From: Oscillospiraceae bacterium
GTDB lineage: Bacteria > Bacillota > Clostridia > Oscillospirales > Acutalibacteraceae
Length of the DNA stretch: 64,000 nt
Direction: 5' to 3'
Assembly (NCBI GenBank): GCA_015066095.1
Contig: SVPC01000005.1
Coordinates: 1 to 64,000 of the forward strand
The position numbers were made by a program, and so were the translations under genes. Shown here one piece after another: positions 16,927 to 25,540 of the stretch. Numbering within the stretch: position 1 is the stretch's first letter; the number at the start of each line of letters is the position of its first letter. A model generated the notes under the pieces. The model saw only the letters and a list, made by a program, of their open reading frames with translations. It was not told the origin of the DNA and searched no databases.

Positions 16927-17001
16927 TGGAGCGGGTGATGGGAATCGAACCCACACAACCAGCTTGGAAGGCTGGGATTCTAGCCGTTGAACTACACCCG
17001 C
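16927..17001 (-). tRNA. tRNA-Gly (anticodon TCC)
   Basis: On the minus strand this folds as a full cloverleaf: acceptor GCGGGTG/CACCCGC, anticodon stem CCAGC/GCTGG around the loop CTTCCAA, T loop TTCGATTC, discriminator T and an encoded CCA. It has its own promoter upstream and terminator downstream. It pairs functionally with glyS in this window. Confidence 0.96.
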
Positions 17002-17017
17002 ATTTAGAACGAAAAAT

Positions 17018-17046
17018 ATGATAACATAAAAACTGTAATTAGTCAA
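17018..17046 (-). promoter_or_regulatory. Promoter of tRNA-Gly
   Basis: On the minus strand TTGACT, 17 bp, TATCAT, ending 16 bp before the mature 5' end. Confidence 0.85.
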
Positions 17047-17077
17047 GGTTTTTTTGAAATAATAATTAAAAAAGTCC

Positions 17078-17106
17078 TTGACAAAAATAAACAAATAATA
17101 TATCAT
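17078..17106 (+). promoter_or_regulatory. Promoter of tRNA-Leu
   Basis: TTGACA, 17 bp, TATCAT, ending 9 bp before the tRNA 5' end, so the precursor has almost no leader. The same TATCAT -10 is used by the divergent tRNA-Gly. Confidence 0.88.
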
Positions 17107-17115
17107 ATATGATAT

Positions 17116-17202
17116 GCCGCTGTGGTGGAATAGGCAGACACAAGGGACTTAAAATCCCTCGGTAGCGATATCGTACCGGTTCAAGTCCGGTCAGCGGCAC
17201 CA
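17116..17202 (+). tRNA. tRNA-Leu (anticodon TAA)
   Basis: An 87-nt class II tRNA. Acceptor GCCGCTG pairs with CAGCGGC, the anticodon stem GGGA/TCCC carries TAA, and a long variable arm (CTCGGTAGCGATATCGTAC) marks leucine. The T arm is CCGGTTCAAGTCCGG and CCA is encoded. Confidence 0.96.
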
Positions 17203-17238
17203 AAAATCCCGAATGCTAAAGCGTTCGGGATTTTGCTT
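17203..17238 (+). terminator. Terminator of tRNA-Leu
   Basis: Stem AAAATCCCGAA/TTCGGGATTTT starts right after the CCA and is followed by GCTTTTTT. Confidence 0.9.
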
Positions 17239-17277
17239 TTTTACCATCTATCTCTAAGGAAACAAAAAGTTTCCCAC

Positions 17278-17306
17278 TTGATACCGATTTTTTATTATGG
17301 TATAAT
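17278..17306 (+). promoter_or_regulatory. Promoter of comEC
   Basis: TTGATA, 17 bp, TATAAT, 45 bp upstream of the chosen comEC ATG. Confidence 0.8.
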
Positions 17307-17351
17307 ACTTTTGTTATTTGATGTTCTATATGTATAAAGGATTTGAGTGGG

Positions 17352-18848
17352 ATGGTAGACTATTTGATTAAAAGGCCGATGCTTTTATGCGCGGTTTTTG
17401 CCAGTGTCATTTCGGTTATAAGTTTATATTCCGAAACGGCACTTTTTGTTATTAGTCTGCTTTTGGTCGCCGTCATATTCTTTATGATTTATAAGCGTGT
17501 GCGCGGAGAGTTGATTTTCGCGTTCATTTTAATTCTGGCTGTGAGTGTAAGTGCGGTTATCTCCTTTGCACAGGCGGATAAAAAACAAGAGTCTGTTGGC
17601 AGATTTTGCGAAGGTGAATTTATTGTAGTAGAACAACCCACATACCACGGAACATTTTATTCTGTAACTCTTGAAACATTGGAAAGCGATGTTTTGGAAA
17701 AAGGGGATAAAGTAAGCGTGACCTATGATAACGGCAGTATGGAGTATGCGCAAAGGATAAAAGCCGGTATCAGTTTGTCAGAGATTAACGAGAAATATAA
17801 AAAATCATATTATGCAGAGTCGGTTTATGTTGGCGGTTATGTTAAATATTTCGAATATACAGGCAAACAAGACGGTGTATTAGCGGTAGTATCCGATGTG
17901 CGTAATTATATTAAAGATAAAATTTTCGGGGATTATAAATCATCAGAAGCGGCTACAATGTTGGCGCTTGTAACGGGTGACAGAACATATTTTAGTGACG
18001 AATTTTACAGCAATGTAAAAAGCGCAGGAGTGGCGCATGTTATGGTGGTTTCGGGTATGCACCTGTCTATTATTGTGTCGCTATTTTTATTTTTGTGTAA
18101 TAAGTTTATTTATAACCGATACTTAAAAGCGGTGGTTATATTCGCTGTGACTATAGGTGTTATGGCAGTTTGCGGTTTTACAATGTCTATACTACGCGCA
18201 GGACTCACATATATTTTTATGGCCTTAGGCTTAATACTTAACCGTGAAAATACATCTGAAAACACATTAGGCTTTGCGGTTACTGTTATTTTACTTTTGA
18301 ACCCGTTTGCGATATTTAGTGTAGCATTTCAGTTATCGGTATTATCAACATTTGCCATTTTGGCGGTGGCAACACCAATCATCGAAACTGTTTGCAAAAG
18401 GCGGTTTTGGGGCAATTTTATAGTCGCACCGTTATTTTCATCAGTTGTAGTAAGCGTTTCCGCCCTTTTGTTTACAGCACCCATAGCCGTTTACACTTTT
18501 GGATATATTTCAAATGTTTCGATTGTGACAAATCTGCTTATCGGTACTGCTACAAGTGTGGCTTTGGTGCTTTGTATATTGGGCTTGTGTTTGCCGTTCC
18601 TCCAAAACATACTGTTTATATTAAGCGAAGCGGTGGTGCGGTATATAAATGCCGTAATAAATTACTTTGGTGCACTTTCTTTTTCAACTACTTCATTACC
18701 CGAATGGACAACATTTTTGCTGTTCGCAATTATAATTGGTGTATTATGCGTTTTACTTGCTTGTAAAAAGCGTAATGATATGTTAAAATTAAAAGAAATA
18801 AGAGCAAAAAAGATAAAAGAAGGGGGTAAAAAGGCAATATGTCTGTGA
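17352..18848 (+). CDS. comEC: ComEC/Rec2-family DNA uptake channel
   Basis: This membrane protein is predicted to carry single-stranded DNA across the membrane during transformation. A DUF4131-type N-terminal region (two to three helices and a beta domain, about 10-190) precedes the competence domain. That domain begins at LVTGDRTYFSDEFYSNVKSA and holds the signature HVMVVSGMHLSI, with about eight helices. The C-terminal metallo-beta-lactamase domain of longer ComEC proteins is absent. The start is ATG 17352; the track's TTG nine bases earlier is too close to AAAGGA. It overlaps holA by 10 nt, a common gene pair in Firmicutes. Confidence 0.92.
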   Translation: MVDYLIKRPMLLCAVFASVISVISLYSETALFVISLLLVAVIFFMIYKRVRGELIFAFILILAVSVSAVISFAQADKKQESVGRFCEGEFIVVEQPTYHGTFYSVTLETLESDVLEKGDKVSVTYDNGSMEYAQRIKAGISLSEINEKYKKSYYAESVYVGGYVKYFEYTGKQDGVLAVVSDVRNYIKDKIFGDYKSSEAATMLALVTGDRTYFSDEFYSNVKSAGVAHVMVVSGMHLSIIVSLFLFLCNKFIYNRYLKAVVIFAVTIGVMAVCGFTMSILRAGLTYIFMALGLILNRENTSENTLGFAVTVILLLNPFAIFSVAFQLSVLSTFAILAVATPIIETVCKRRFWGNFIVAPLFSSVVVSVSALLFTAPIAVYTFGYISNVSIVTNLLIGTATSVALVLCILGLCLPFLQNILFILSEAVVRYINAVINYFGALSFSTTSLPEWTTFLLFAIIIGVLCVLLACKKRNDMLKLKEIRAKKIKEGGKKAICL

Positions 18849-19887
18849 TTTTTGAAACGGCACTTAAAAACGAAATAAAAAACACCCAACGTAATGTGTA
18901 TATATTCGCAGGTAATGATGGCTATTTGAAGAAAACCTATGTTAAAAAGATAAGCAACACATATTCCAACGAGGATGATATATTTAATTTTCAAAAATTT
19001 TCGGGTGACTGTGATTTACAGGATGTTTATGACGCGGTTTTGCAATTCCCCGTTATGAGCGATAAAAAGGTTGTAATTCTTACTGATTACGATTTTGAAA
19101 AATGTTCTAAATCGGACTATGATAAACTTTGCACTGTTATTTCCGAAACCCCCGACAGTTGCGTTTTTATTCTTTTGTTTGATGTTTTAGAGATTGCGAC
19201 AAAGAAAAATAATAAGTTTTCAAAACTTGTCACATTGGCAGAGAAAAATAACGGTATCGCGGCAGAACTTAATCACAGAACTGTGCCCGAACTTGTTAAA
19301 ATGCTGACTTTAGGCGCGCAAAAACGCGGTTGTACTTTTGACAGCGCGGCGGCACGGTATTTAGTTGAAACCGCAGGCGACGATATAAATACTCTTAAAT
19401 CAGAACTTGAAAAATTGTGTTTTTATGTTAAAAAGGGTGAAATCACAAAAAATACCGTAGATACCGTGTGTGTAAAAACTGTGGAAGCGAGTGTGTATAA
19501 TCTTTCAAAGCATATTATTGAATGCGACACGACAGCCGCATTAAAACTTTTGGACGAGCTGTTTTATTTAAAACTTGAGCCGATAATGATTATAGGAACA
19601 ATATCAAATTTTTATGTTGATATGTCCGTGCGTTTGTAGGCAAGGAACGCGGAATGTCGGCTTCGGAAATAACAGAACAGTTTGGTTATTTTGGCAGAGA
19701 ATTTGTTGTGAGAAACGCTATAAATGACAGCAAAAAGTTTGATTACAATAAGTTTGATTTAAGTTTTGATGCCTTGCGCGCGGCGGATAAAAGCCTTAAA
19801 TCTTTTTCGGGTGACCAACGCACAGCGCTCGAACAGTTGGTTGTGCGTTTGGGGTTTATAGCTCTTAAAGGTGAACGCCTTGATTAA
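18839..19887 (+). CDS. holA: DNA polymerase III subunit delta, frameshifted
   Basis: The clamp-loader delta subunit is split over two track ORFs, 18839-19639 and 19654-19887. The first ends ISNFYVDMSVRL-stop; the second supplies MSASEITEQFGYFGREFVV. Reading GATATGTCCGTGCG as GATATGTACCGTGCG (one extra A near 19625) joins them into DMYRAFVGKERGMSASEI, as expected for HolA. The frame is otherwise open with AAA-like and C-terminal helical domains. Because holA is essential, a sequencing or assembly error is most likely; a real mutation with slippage is the alternative. It overlaps comEC before it and rnmV after it. Confidence 0.9.
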
Positions 19888-20482
19888 ACTTAAAATGCCA
19901 ATAATTGTGGAGGGCAAGTACGATAAAATAACCCTTGAAAATGTGGTGGATGCGTTGATTATACCTACCAATGGTTTTAGCATTTTTAAGGATAAAGAAA
20001 AGTGTGAACTTATAAGAACCTTTGCCGGGCGTGATGGGATAATAGTGCTTACAGACAGCGATTCGGCAGGTAATATGATACGCTCGTACATTAAAAATAT
20101 TGTGGGCGATGGCAAGATTATAAATGTTTATATTCCGCAACTTATAGGCAAGGAAAAACGCAAAAGCACCCCTTCGAAAGAAGGTTTTTTAGGTGTGGAG
20201 GGTATATCCAAAGCCGAGCTTCAAAACGCGCTTGAAAGAAGCGGAGTGACCAATGTCGCAGAAGTTGAAAATAAAAGCCCCATAACAAAAACAGATATGT
20301 TTTTATATGGGCTTTCGGGCACCCAAAACGCAAGCGAAAACCGTAAAAAAGTTTTGGAAAAACTTGATTTACCGTTAAATTTATCATCTAACGCTATGCT
20401 TGATGTGATAAACGCGTTGTTAACCAAAAAAGAGTTTGAGGAGATGGCAAAAGAATGCCTAAATCTTGGGGACAAAAACTAA
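19880..20482 (+). CDS. rnmV: Ribonuclease M5 (Toprim domain)
   Basis: RNase M5 performs final 5S rRNA maturation in Firmicutes. The Toprim core is visible: IIVEGKYDKITLEN with the catalytic Glu, and IVLTDSDSAGNMIR with the Asp pair, followed by KKSTP and GVEGISK-type segments of the family. The start is taken as TTG 19880, 6 nt after AAAGGTG, giving MIKLKMPIIVEGK; the track GTG at 19871 overlaps that site. It overlaps the end of holA by 8 nt and the next gene by 28 nt, so translation is coupled. Confidence 0.88.
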   Translation: MIKLKMPIIVEGKYDKITLENVVDALIIPTNGFSIFKDKEKCELIRTFAGRDGIIVLTDSDSAGNMIRSYIKNIVGDGKIINVYIPQLIGKEKRKSTPSKEGFLGVEGISKAELQNALERSGVTNVAEVENKSPITKTDMFLYGLSGTQNASENRKKVLEKLDLPLNLSSNAMLDVINALLTKKEFEEMAKECLNLGDKN

Positions 20483-21450
20483 AAATTTTATATGTTCTTG
20501 ATATTTTGAAAAAGCATAGCGATGAGCAAAATCCGCTTACCGCTACAGCAATTTGTGATTTACTCGCACGTCAAGGCATTGAAGCCGAGCGAAAGTCTAT
20601 TTATGCTGATATTGAGAGTCTTTGCGACTATGGTTGTGATATAATATATTCTTCTTCGCCAAAGGGCTATTTTTTGGGTGAGCGCGATTTTGAGGAAGCG
20701 GAGATTTATCTTTTGTCTGATGCGGTGCGTACCGCTAAGTTTATAAGCCCCAAGAAAACACGCGAACTTGTGAAAAAACTCGATTCTATGCTAAGCGTTC
20801 CACAGCGCCAAAAGCGTAACAAGGATATTTATTTCGATTATTCTCAAAAGTGTAATAATGAAGAAATTTTTTATAATATAGATAAAATTTCCTCGGCAAT
20901 AACAGATGGAGTTAAGGTAGAATTCGATTATGTTTCGCGCGAACTTAAAGGCAGAGAATTTGTGGATGTTGTAAAAAGGCGCAAGGTAAGTCCCTATGCT
21001 CTTACTTGGCAGGACGACCATTACTATCTTATCTGTAATTATGAAAAATACGATAACCTTATGCATTTGCGACTTGATAGAATGTCCAAGTCAGAAAAGA
21101 CGACAGAAAAAGCACGTCATTTCCGTGAAGTTAGTGAGTACAAAGAGACGTTTGATGTTGCGGATTATACAAATAAGATTTTTGGTATGTTTTCGGGCGA
21201 TATACAAACAGTAGAACTTTGTTGCAAAAAAGAAATTGCAAAAACTGTCATAGACCGTTTTTCGGAGAATATTTTTATTACAAATGTAACAGAAAACGAA
21301 TTTCATTTTTCCTATAAAGCCGCAATTAGTGAAGCGCTTGTGACCTTTATTATGAACTTTGGTGATAGTATAAAAGTGGTATCACCTGAGTCTTTAAAGC
21401 GGGATATTGTAGAACGAGCAGAAAAAATTTTGAAAGTATATAAAAATTGA
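20455..21450 (+). CDS. WYL-domain transcriptional regulator
   Basis: 331 aa. Residues about 8-70 form a winged helix of the HTH_11/DeoR type (LKILYVLDILKKHSDE, then TATAICDLLARQGIEAERKSIYADI). Residues about 150-230 form the WYL ligand-sensing domain (VKVEFDYVS, VSPYALTWQDDHYYLICNYE, LRLDRM). A WCX-like tail (VELCCKKEIAKTVIDRF) completes the protein. WYL regulators respond to nucleic acids or small ligands in damage and stress responses. It is the last gene of the comEC-holA-rnmV run, overlapping rnmV by 28 nt, so a role in DNA metabolism is plausible but unproven. Confidence 0.9.
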   Translation: MPKSWGQKLKILYVLDILKKHSDEQNPLTATAICDLLARQGIEAERKSIYADIESLCDYGCDIIYSSSPKGYFLGERDFEEAEIYLLSDAVRTAKFISPKKTRELVKKLDSMLSVPQRQKRNKDIYFDYSQKCNNEEIFYNIDKISSAITDGVKVEFDYVSRELKGREFVDVVKRRKVSPYALTWQDDHYYLICNYEKYDNLMHLRLDRMSKSEKTTEKARHFREVSEYKETFDVADYTNKIFGMFSGDIQTVELCCKKEIAKTVIDRFSENIFITNVTENEFHFSYKAAISEALVTFIMNFGDSIKVVSPESLKRDIVERAEKILKVYKN

Positions 21451-21451
21451 C

Positions 21452-21480
21452 TTGTTAAATCGCTCAAAGTTTGGTACAAT
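21452..21480 (+). promoter_or_regulatory. Promoter of the DUF1846 gene
   Basis: TTGTTA, 17 bp, TACAAT. It starts 1 nt after the WYL gene stop and excludes the track's upstream start for the next gene. Confidence 0.6.
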
Positions 21481-21511
21481 AGTTAGGTATTTTGATTTAG
21501 GGGATGTAAAG

Positions 21512-22996
21512 ATGAATGTAAAAGGTTTTGACAATTCAAAATACATAAGTTTGCAGTCGCAGAAAATCAGGGATAGAATCGACCAATTTGGTGATAAGTT
21601 GTATCTCGAATTCGGCGGTAAACTTTTTGACGATTATCATGCCGCAAGGGTTTTGCCCGGTTTCCAGCCTGATGCAAAGGTTAAAATGCTTTTGGAACTT
21701 AAGGACGAAGCCGAGGTTGTAATTGTTATCAATGCTGATGCAATTGAAAAAAATAAGCAACGCGGCGACCTTGGTATAACATACGATTTGGAAACCTTGC
21801 GTCTTATTGATGCTTTTCGCCAAATAGGTCTATATGTGGGCAGTGTGGTTATTACCTGCTATACAGGTCAGCCTTCGGCGCAAAATTTTGAAAAGCGTCT
21901 TACATCTTTGGGAGTTACGGTTTACCGTCATTATCCAATAGAAGATTATCCGTCTAACATTCCGTTTATAGTAAGTGAAGATGGTTTCGGTAAGAACGAT
22001 TATATTAAAACCAGCCGTAAATTGGTTATAGTTACTGCCCCCGGTCCCGGAAGCGGTAAAATGGCAACCTGTTTGTCACAAATGTATCACGAACATAAGC
22101 GCGGTATTAAAGCCGGTTATGCTAAATTTGAAACCTTCCCTATTTGGAGCATTCCGCTTAAACACCCTGTAAATGTGGCTTACGAAGCCGCTACTGCCGA
22201 CCTTAACGATGTTAATATGATAGACCCGTTCCATTTGGAGGCTTATGGCGAAACTACGGTTAATTATAACCGCGATATAGAGATTTTCCCTGTGCTTAAC
22301 TCTATTTTAGAAACCATTTTGGGCGAGTCGCCTTATAAGAGTCCTACCGATATGGGTGTTAATATGGCAGGGTTTGCAATATACGATGATGAAGCCGTGT
22401 CAAAAGCTGCAAAGCAAGAGATTATCCGCCGTTACTACAATGCCCTTGTAAGTGTAAGACAGGGTATGGGCGAACAATCTGATGTACAGAAAATTGAGTT
22501 TTTAATGAAACAGGCAAAGGTAAGTGTAAAAGACCGTCCTGTTGTGACAGCGGCACTAAGACGCGCAGAAGAAACCGATGCTCCTGCCGCAGCATTGCAG
22601 TTGCCAAACGGTAAGATAATAACAGGTAAAACCTCAAGCCTTTTGGGTGCTTCTTCGGCGCTTATACTCAACTGCCTTAAGGAACTTGCAGGTATACCTG
22701 ATGAGATAAATCTTATTTCTCCCACTATTATCGAGCCTATACAAAAACTAAAAACAGGTATTTTGGGCAACCATAACCCCCGTCTTCATATAGATGAGGT
22801 TTTAGAAGCACTTTCAATTTGTGCTGTCACAAGTGATGTTGCCAAAAAAGCACTCGAACAGGCTAATAATTTGAAGGGTTTAGAAGCTCATTCAACTGTT
22901 ATTCTGTCCCGTGTGGATGAAAACATCTTTAAGAAACTTGGCGTTAATATCACTTTTGAACCCAAGTATCAAACAAAAAAACTTTATCATAATTAA
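21512..22996 (+). CDS. DUF1846 family protein
   Basis: A cytoplasmic protein of 494 aa, full length for DUF1846, which is common in Firmicutes and whose function is not established. Recognisable stretches are GKLFDDYHAARVLPGF near the N-terminus, a P-loop-like VTAPGPGSGKMATCLSQMYH near 180, and the NVAYEAATADLNDVNMIDPF block. It may bind a nucleotide. The start is ATG 21512 after GGGGATG. It is transcribed alone, with its own promoter and terminator. Confidence 0.9.
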   Translation: MNVKGFDNSKYISLQSQKIRDRIDQFGDKLYLEFGGKLFDDYHAARVLPGFQPDAKVKMLLELKDEAEVVIVINADAIEKNKQRGDLGITYDLETLRLIDAFRQIGLYVGSVVITCYTGQPSAQNFEKRLTSLGVTVYRHYPIEDYPSNIPFIVSEDGFGKNDYIKTSRKLVIVTAPGPGSGKMATCLSQMYHEHKRGIKAGYAKFETFPIWSIPLKHPVNVAYEAATADLNDVNMIDPFHLEAYGETTVNYNRDIEIFPVLNSILETILGESPYKSPTDMGVNMAGFAIYDDEAVSKAAKQEIIRRYYNALVSVRQGMGEQSDVQKIEFLMKQAKVSVKDRPVVTAALRRAEETDAPAAALQLPNGKIITGKTSSLLGASSALILNCLKELAGIPDEINLISPTIIEPIQKLKTGILGNHNPRLHIDEVLEALSICAVTSDVAKKALEQANNLKGLEAHSTVILSRVDENIFKKLGVNITFEPKYQTKKLYHN

Positions 22997-23001
22997 ATTT
23001 T

Positions 23002-23037
23002 AAGCGGTGTTTCTTTTAAAAAAGAGACATCGCTTTC
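23002..23037 (+). terminator. Terminator after the DUF1846 gene
   Basis: Stem AAGCGGTGTTTCTTTT/AAAAGAGACATCGCTT with wobble pairs is followed by TCTTATT. Confidence 0.7.
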
Positions 23038-23134
23038 TTATTACTGTATTGTAAAATGTGACGTTTTTTGTGAAAAATGCATAAATTTATATAAATAAAA
23101 TATCTGCTGCTCTTGAATTTTTGACAAAAATCAC

Positions 23135-23163
23135 TTGAAAATGGTATTTTTTACTGTTATAAT
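23135..23163 (+). promoter_or_regulatory. Promoter of the glycogen operon
   Basis: TTGAAA, 17 bp, TATAAT. The -35 box is exactly where the ORF track puts the glgC start, so that start cannot be used on this transcript. Confidence 0.88.
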
Positions 23164-23206
23164 AAATATATTAGGTAGAAATACCAAAATAATGGGAGTG
23201 ATATCT

Positions 23207-24421
23207 TTGAAAAGCAAAAAATGCGTAGCAATGCTTCTTGCAGGCGGTCAAGGCAGCCGTTTGGGCGTGCTTACCAGTAAAATTGCAAAACCTGCAGTCC
23301 CTTATGGCGGAAAGTATAGGATAATAGATTTTCCGCTCTCTAACTGTACCAATTCTGGTATAGATACGGTTGGTATCCTTACACAGTACAAGCCACTTGA
23401 ACTTAATGATTATGTGTCTTCGGGCAAACCGTGGGATTTAAACCGTACCGATGGCGGCGTACATATTCTGCCCCCTTATCACGGACAGGCGGGTGGCAAC
23501 TGGTATAAAGGTACCGCTAATGCCATTTATCAGAATTTGGAGTTTTTAGAAAGATATAACCCTGAATATGTGCTTATTCTCTCAGGTGACCACATTTATA
23601 AAATGGATTATTCCGATATGTTGACCCAGCATATTGAAAGCGGTGCCGATTGTACTATTGCTGTTTTGGATGTGTCGCTTGAAGAGGCTTCGCGTTTTGG
23701 TATAATGAACGCCCACGAGGACGGCACGATTTACGAGTTTGAAGAAAAGCCAAAAGCACCTAAAAGTACCTTGGCTTCAATGGGTATTTATATCTTTACT
23801 TGGGAAAAATTGCGTTATTATCTTACCGAAGACGAAAAAGACCCCAATTCTTCTAACGACTTTGGCAAGAATATTATCCCAATGATGTTAGGGGATAATC
23901 AGTTATTAAAGGTTTACCGTTTCGGCGATTATTGGAAGGATGTCGGCACAGTTGACTCTTTGTGGGAAGCAAACCTTGATTTATTAAATCCCAAAATCAA
24001 TCTTAACTTGGCTGATAAAAACTGGAAGATTTATTCTAAAAATACGGGTATGCCGCCGCAGTATATATCCGAAGAAGCCGAAGTTGAAAATTCACTTATA
24101 ACCGATGGTTGTGAAATTTACGGCAAGGTAGATTATTCGGTATTATTTAAAAATGTTACCATTGAAGAGGGCGCAAGTGTTGAATATTCTCTTGTAATGC
24201 CCGGTGCAGTTATAAAAAGCGGCGCAAAGGTTCAATATGCCATTATTGCTGAAAACAGCATTGTGGAAGAGAATGCAGTCGTAGGCGAAGAGCCTAATGC
24301 TACCGGTGACGAAAACTGGGGAATTACGGTTATAGGCGATAACCTGACTGTCGGCAAAAATGCTAAAGTGGGCGCCAGTAAAATGATTACCGAAAATGTT
24401 AAGGAGGGTGCTAAAGTATGA
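23207..24421 (+). CDS. glgC: Glucose-1-phosphate adenylyltransferase, catalytic subunit
   Basis: It makes ADP-glucose for glycogen from ATP and glucose 1-phosphate. Motifs are [15 protein letters not shown] (nucleotide loop), [32 protein letters not shown] and [18 protein letters not shown], with a C-terminal left-handed beta-helix from about 300. The start is TTG 23207, preceded by GGGAGTGAT; the upstream ATG has no ribosome site. Its stop overlaps glgD by ATGA. Firmicute enzymes of this type work as GlgC-GlgD complexes, with GlgC carrying the activity. Confidence 0.95.
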   Translation: MKSKKCVAMLLAGGQGSRLGVLTSKIAKPAVPYGGKYRIIDFPLSNCTNSGIDTVGILTQYKPLELNDYVSSGKPWDLNRTDGGVHILPPYHGQAGGNWYKGTANAIYQNLEFLERYNPEYVLILSGDHIYKMDYSDMLTQHIESGADCTIAVLDVSLEEASRFGIMNAHEDGTIYEFEEKPKAPKSTLASMGIYIFTWEKLRYYLTEDEKDPNSSNDFGKNIIPMMLGDNQLLKVYRFGDYWKDVGTVDSLWEANLDLLNPKINLNLADKNWKIYSKNTGMPPQYISEEAEVENSLITDGCEIYGKVDYSVLFKNVTIEEGASVEYSLVMPGAVIKSGAKVQYAIIAENSIVEENAVVGEEPNATGDENWGITVIGDNLTVGKNAKVGASKMITENVKEGAKV

Positions 24422-25530
24422 GAACATCAGCAGTAGCAGGTCTTATTTTTGCAAATTCAGATGATAAACTCAAAAAACTTACCGCTAATCGTTCTATGGC
24501 ATCTGTTCCTTTTGGTGCAAGATACCGTATAGTCGATTTTGCACTCTCTAATTTGGTTAATACGGGCGTTACCTCGGTGGGTATTATTACAAAAGAAAAT
24601 TACCGTTCACTTATGGACCACGTGGGCAATGGTATTTCGTGGGATTTAGACCGCAAAAACGGCGGTGTGTATTTTATTCCGCCATATTATAAGCGTGGTG
24701 TAAAGCGCTTTGTAGGTACTGTATCGGCTATTGCCGGCTCTACCGAATATATAGAAAAATGCGGTGCAGATTATATTGTGCTTTACGATTCACATGTTAT
24801 TGCAAATATAGATTTATCTGCGGCATTAAGGCAACATAAAGATAAGGGTGCTGATATAACAGTTGTTTATCACAACGGCAAATTGCCCGAAAAATCAAGT
24901 GAAAAAATGATTCTGTCTTTAGATGCAGATAACAGGGTAGAAGGCATTAATTTTAGCGAAGAAGAACAGGAAACCTGTTTTGGCATAGGGGTTAGTATTA
25001 TTGGCAAAGATTTGCTTTTAAAATTAGCACGCGAAGCTGATGAAGACGGCCTTACATCTTTTGCAAGAGAAGTTTTGGCAAATAAGACCGAAGACCTTAA
25101 AATTTATGGTTTTGAGCATAGCGAATATGTGGCGGTTATGGATAATACGGCAACATATTATGAAGCAAGTATGGCATTACTTCAAAAGGATGTAAGAAAA
25201 CAGTTATTTAATAAAAAGCGCCCTATTTTTACCAAGGTGCGCGATGGTATGCCTACGCGATATGGCGTGGATGCATCGGCTAAAAATTGTCTTGTGGGTG
25301 AAGACTGTATTATTGAAGGTAAGGTTAAAAACAGTATACTTTTCCGCGGTGCAAGGGTTTCAAAGGGCGCAGTTGTAGAAAACTGTATTTTAATGCAGGA
25401 AACCAAGGTCGGCGAGAATGCAACTCTTTGTAATGTTATAGCCGATAAAAATGCATCTGTCGATGACGGAGTTGTGCTTAAAGGCACAGAAGAAAGATAC
25501 TGTTTTATAGATAAGAATCAAGTTTTATAG
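24418..25530 (+). CDS. glgD: Glucose-1-phosphate adenylyltransferase regulatory subunit
   Basis: A 370-aa GlgC paralogue that forms the second subunit. It keeps the fold ([19 protein letters not shown] and a C-terminal beta-helix with [20 protein letters not shown]). The N-terminal GGxGxRL loop is replaced by [17 protein letters not shown], as expected for the non-catalytic GlgD. It overlaps glgC by 4 nt and precedes glgA by 10 nt. Such pairs are typical of Firmicutes. Confidence 0.94.
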   Translation: MRTSAVAGLIFANSDDKLKKLTANRSMASVPFGARYRIVDFALSNLVNTGVTSVGIITKENYRSLMDHVGNGISWDLDRKNGGVYFIPPYYKRGVKRFVGTVSAIAGSTEYIEKCGADYIVLYDSHVIANIDLSAALRQHKDKGADITVVYHNGKLPEKSSEKMILSLDADNRVEGINFSEEEQETCFGIGVSIIGKDLLLKLAREADEDGLTSFAREVLANKTEDLKIYGFEHSEYVAVMDNTATYYEASMALLQKDVRKQLFNKKRPIFTKVRDGMPTRYGVDASAKNCLVGEDCIIEGKVKNSILFRGARVSKGAVVENCILMQETKVGENATLCNVIADKNASVDDGVVLKGTEERYCFIDKNQVL

Positions 25531-25540
25531 GAGAAAATGA

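Noticed and set aside
16787-17106. ORFs of 60-72 aa around tRNA-Gly
   Set aside because: Their sequences (such as GAGDGNRTHTT and VVQRLESQPSKL) are the well-known false translations of tRNA genes.
23135-23206. Upstream starts of glgC given by the ORF track
   Set aside because: The first falls on the -35 box of the operon promoter, and the internal ATG at 23192 has no ribosome site, while TTG 23207 follows GGGAGTGAT.
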